A stretch of DNA of 64,000 nt, taken from contig NZ_CP134159.1 in the NCBI RefSeq assembly GCF_032197885.1, positions 1,612,001 through 1,676,000 on the forward strand. The letters run 5' to 3'. The notes below the pieces were generated by a model that made no database searches, was not told where the DNA came from, and saw only the letters and a list, made by a program, of their open reading frames with translations. The stretch's first letter is position 1. Each line of letters opens with the position of its first letter. Below, piece by piece: positions 61,853 to 64,000 of this stretch. The stretch is from Levilactobacillus namurensis (GTDB taxonomy: Bacteria; Bacillota; Bacilli; Lactobacillales; Lactobacillaceae). The translations under genes and the position numbers were made by a program.

Positions 61853-61882
61853 ATTATAGTCAACCACCGCCCGCTTTGACAA
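61853..61882 (-). promoter_or_regulatory. trmL promoter
   Basis: Minus-strand TTGTCA, 18-base spacer, perfect TATAAT, located after the small-RNA terminator. Confidence 0.7.
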
Positions 61883-61893
61883 GCGACACCACG

Positions 61894-62003
61894 AAAAAAA
61901 GCAGCTCCTCGGTGTGGGCACGGCGAGGGGCTACTTTAGTGAAGGTCAACTTGTCAGCCGCTAACAGTTACCCGCTGATATCGACCGCCAAACGATTTCT
62001 CGT
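61894..62003 (-). ncRNA. Candidate small RNA between rlmA and trmL
   Basis: A complete transcription unit without a gene: promoter (62009-62037), then a 5' hairpin AAACGA-GAAA-TCGTTT (61990-62005), a longer imperfect hairpin from GGTCGA/TTGACC and TCAGC/GCTGA pairs, and a terminator (61894-61935) of about 12 pairs with seven T. Predicted length about 110 nt. No reading frame with a ribosome site is seen inside, and trmL has its own promoter downstream, so this is not simply its leader. No known family recognised. Confidence 0.5.
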
Positions 62004-62008
62004 TTTTC

Positions 62009-62037
62009 AATATAACACGCTGTTGTGAGGTGTTCAA
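62009..62037 (-). promoter_or_regulatory. Promoter of the candidate small RNA
   Basis: Minus-strand TTGAAC, 17-base spacer, TATATT, 31 bases past the rlmA stop. Good match (5 of 6 in each hexamer). Confidence 0.6.
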
Positions 62038-62068
62038 GGGGCTAGCTTGAATTTTTTAAACGTTTTAC

Positions 62069-62917
62069 CTAACCCTCCGCCCGCAACAACGTCACGTCGA
62101 CCGTAATCTGCGGGAACGGATCAGCCGCCACCGCCGCCAACCGTGCCTGGTCAGCCCCCCAGTGCATCGGCGTCATCAACATGAGGTCGTCGAAGCGTTC
62201 GGGTGCGACAGGGACTTGGTAACGAATCCGCTGACTGGTCGCGTTCGGGTAATGCTGCTGGAAGAGCCGGAGAACGTTGCCGTTATCGTATTGTGCGTGA
62301 GCATTCCCGGCCGGGAAGATTGCCTGCCGCAGCTCAATCAGGTAGTCCGCGTTGGGAATGACCTTAAGCAACTGCCCGCCCGGGGCTAAGACCCGGTTGA
62401 ACTCCTGATAGGCCGAGGGCGAAAATAAATCTAAAATCGTCGTAAACTGACCCGCACTGAACGGCATCTGGGCCAGATCGGCCACACAGAAGAACGCATT
62501 AGTGGCCAGTTGCGTGGCCAAATTGATGCCTGGCTTCGACAGATCAAACCCCACGGCCACGTCGCGACCATCCCGGTGGGCCAAAACATCGGCCAGCGGG
62601 GTCCCCTCGCCGCACCCCACGTCTAGAATCGTTTCCGGCTCCGCCGTTAGATGGGCCGCAAATGCGTCGGTGATGCCCCGAAACAGGCCCGCCTGGAGCA
62701 TGCGGCGACGGGCAGCTAACATCGCGTCGTCATATTCGCTTTTCACAGCGCGTTGCATAAAGTACAGCATGCCCTTCTTCGACAGGTCCACGTTGTGTCC
62801 GTTGGGACAGACTAGGCTGTGTTCCGCCACGTGGTCGTAAGGAGCGTGACATACGGGACACCGAAAGACTGTAGCGTTAGCCGTTAAAAAGGCCGCCGCC
62901 CGATCAATTTTTTTCAT
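62069..62917 (-). CDS. 23S rRNA guanine N1-methyltransferase (RlmA family)
   Basis: A 282-residue SAM enzyme that methylates G745 or G748 of 23S rRNA; Gram-positive RlmA(II) can affect macrolide binding. An N-terminal zinc ribbon (FRCPVCHAP and SLVCPNGH) precedes GYMLFMQR-like MLYFMQRAVKSEYDD, then the SAM motif ILDVGCGEG (about 102) and FDLSKPGI. ATG 62917 has AAGGAG 9 bases upstream. It overlaps the end of the transporter gene by 14 bases. Which guanine is modified cannot be decided here. Confidence 0.9.
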   Translation of the reverse strand: MKKIDRAAAFLTANATVFRCPVCHAPYDHVAEHSLVCPNGHNVDLSKKGMLYFMQRAVKSEYDDAMLAARRRMLQAGLFRGITDAFAAHLTAEPETILDVGCGEGTPLADVLAHRDGRDVAVGFDLSKPGINLATQLATNAFFCVADLAQMPFSAGQFTTILDLFSPSAYQEFNRVLAPGGQLLKVIPNADYLIELRQAIFPAGNAHAQYDNGNVLRLFQQHYPNATSQRIRYQVPVAPERFDDLMLMTPMHWGADQARLAAVAADPFPQITVDVTLLRAEG

Positions 62918-64000
62918 GACTTTTTTCTCCTTGTTGTGCTTGGGGTTCTGAATACCCCCCAACGAATTCTTGATACCAGCGGAACCCCTGGGTCGCGATG
63001 ACACGAATCACCGCGTATCCCGGAATCCCTAAGATTACCCCGACCACGCCAAATGCCTTCCCCGAAATCAGTAAGACAAAAATAATGGTCAGCGGGTGAA
63101 TCTTAAGGGAACTGCCTAAGACCAATGGTGAAATCAGGCGTCCTTCTAACGTCTGCTCAATCACAAAGACGATCAGGACCTTGACCAGCATCCAGGGGGA
63201 CGCCATGACGGCCACGACCACCACGGGGACCATCGCTAGAAACGACCCCAAATACGGGACCAAGTTCAAGATGCCCGCCGTGATTCCTAACAACAGGGCA
63301 AACTTAAGCCCAATCACCAAGAAGCCTAGGTAGAATAGAACGGCAACCGCAAAGGCCACGATGAGTTGCCCGCGCACATAGTTGCTGACCTGGCGGTTCA
63401 TTTCGACCAATAAGTCAATAGCTGCTTGCCGCCGCTTGATCGGTAACAAGCGACTGAGGTACTGCGGTAACTGGTGCCCATCCCGGAGTAAGTAAAACAG
63501 GATAAAGGGCGCCGTCACCACTGCGACCACCACGCTCGCGATACGGCTGACCACCCCACCAACCGAGGACCAGGTGGTCTTCGCCAGCTGGGAGACGGTC
63601 TGGGAGGACTGATCCCCCAGTTGTTGATTAAACTGGTCCAACTGCTGCCGGATTCCCGTCAACCGTTCATCATTGAGCCAATGCGTCACGGTCCGCGTCA
63701 CTTGGTGCCAGTACTGCGGCCATTCCGTAAGCAGCGTATTGAGCTGGTGTTGCACCAAGGGAACGCCACTTCCGATTCCCCAGACCAGTAGTCCCGCGAC
63801 CAGAACAAAGAGCCCCGTGATCGACCAGGTCCGGGCCACACCGCGCCGTTCCAGCCGATCCACGACGGGATTCAACAAGTAGTACCCCACGCCCGCTAGG
63901 ATAATCGGCAGGCCCACGATTTGAGTGACCACCACGAACGGCGTCGCCAGCCAAGGGACTTTACTTGCCACCAGCAATATGAGTAGAATAAGCAGTATAA
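62904..64000 (-). CDS. AI-2E family transporter, 5' end outside window
   Basis: A multi-pass membrane protein of the AI-2E (PerM/YtvI) family; members export varied small molecules or ions, and the autoinducer role of the namesake is not general. The frame stays open to position 64000 with a hydrophobic segment (ILLILLILLVAS), so the first helix starts beyond the window and the TTG at 63977 is not the start. Visible are the second helix, the coiled region about 75-130, and the C-terminal signature NLVPYLGSFLAMVPVV and VLGSSLKIHPLTIIFVLL. Confidence 0.88.
   Translation of the reverse strand, partial: ILLILLILLVASKVPWLATPFVVVTQIVGLPIILAGVGYYLLNPVVDRLERRGVARTWSITGLFVLVAGLLVWGIGSGVPLVQHQLNTLLTEWPQYWHQVTRTVTHWLNDERLTGIRQQLDQFNQQLGDQSSQTVSQLAKTTWSSVGGVVSRIASVVVAVVTAPFILFYLLRDGHQLPQYLSRLLPIKRRQAAIDLLVEMNRQVSNYVRGQLIVAFAVAVLFYLGFLVIGLKFALLLGITAGILNLVPYLGSFLAMVPVVVVAVMASPWMLVKVLIVFVIEQTLEGRLISPLVLGSSLKIHPLTIIFVLLISGKAFGVVGVILGIPGYAVIRVIATQGFRWYQEFVGGYSEPQAQQGEKSHEKN

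Noticed and set aside
62033..62056. Plus-strand terminator-like hairpin TTCAAG...CTTGAA followed by six T
   Set aside because: The stem is only 6 bp and no plus-strand transcript enters it. The T-run falls in an AT-rich spot and the arm overlaps the -35 of the minus-strand small-RNA promoter.
62058..62069. AAACGTTTTACC resembling half of the rbsK operator
   Set aside because: Only a half-site, at the 3' end of rlmA with no promoter next to it; likely chance.
62904..63977. TTG at 63977 as the start of the AI-2E transporter
   Set aside because: The frame continues upstream with a hydrophobic helix to the window edge and there is no ribosome site; the gene is truncated by the window.

Overview
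The window is an ordinary low-GC-phylum (Firmicutes) chromosome segment, and gene order and protein sequences point to the family Lactobacillaceae. The evidence is a pdhABCD operon beside def and rpoY-rnjA, an iscS/DUF1831/mnmA block, RecD2, LysM-NlpC/P60 wall enzymes, and a complete Gram-positive mraZ-to-divIVA division cluster followed by a T-box-controlled ileS. The order resembles that of the Lactiplantibacillus/Levilactobacillus group, but GC-rich third positions and the lack of rRNA mean I cannot name a species. No prophage, insertion sequence, CRISPR array, tRNA or rRNA was seen.

Layout. 1-8.7 kb (minus): 3'-truncated typA, an inositol-phosphatase/UPF0223/lactate-dehydrogenase-like operon, then pyruvate dehydrogenase (pdhA-pdhB-pdhC-pdhD). 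8.9-13.3 kb (plus): def, rpoY-rnjA and a diacylglycerol-kinase-like gene, with one membrane-anchored unknown on the minus strand. 13.4-17.9 kb (minus): wall and secreted proteins (LysM-NlpC/P60, DUF1002, and an SH3-NlpC/P60 enzyme without signal peptide). 18-28.2 kb (minus): transketolase, rbsK and its LacI-type regulator, aldo/keto reductase, murQ, and an amidase-OppA pair. 28.2-29.9 kb (plus): an amino-acid ABC binding protein and permease. 29.9-41 kb (minus): acyltransferase, prs, recD2-TPR-phosphatase, mnmA, then csp-nudF-unknown-mtnN-iscS-DUF1831. 41-58 kb (minus): ileS with T-box, then divIVA-ylmH-yggT-sepF-ftsZ-ftsA-divIB-murG-murD-mraY-pbp-ftsL-rsmH-mraZ. 58-64 kb: DUF3397, a 37-codon DUF4044 gene (plus), ftsK, trmL, a likely small RNA, rlmA and a 5'-truncated AI-2E-family transporter.

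How the genes work together. Pdh plus transketolase feed acetyl-CoA and pentose-phosphate metabolism. MurQ and the signal-less NlpC/P60 enzyme suggest recycling of wall fragments. Several catabolic promoters (pdh/def, rbsR, murQ, the ABC transporter) carry cre-like sequences, implying CcpA control. The division cluster begins with four perfectly phased decamers that look like the MraZ operator.

The items most worth a second look are: a lactate-dehydrogenase-fold protein that has lost its catalytic Asp, Arg and His and its nucleotide loop, encoded just downstream of pdh; a PRPP synthetase whose ribose-phosphate loop reads TAVR rather than TAGT; a promoter-hairpins-terminator unit between rlmA and trmL that looks like an independent ~110-nt RNA; and the MraZ decamer array.
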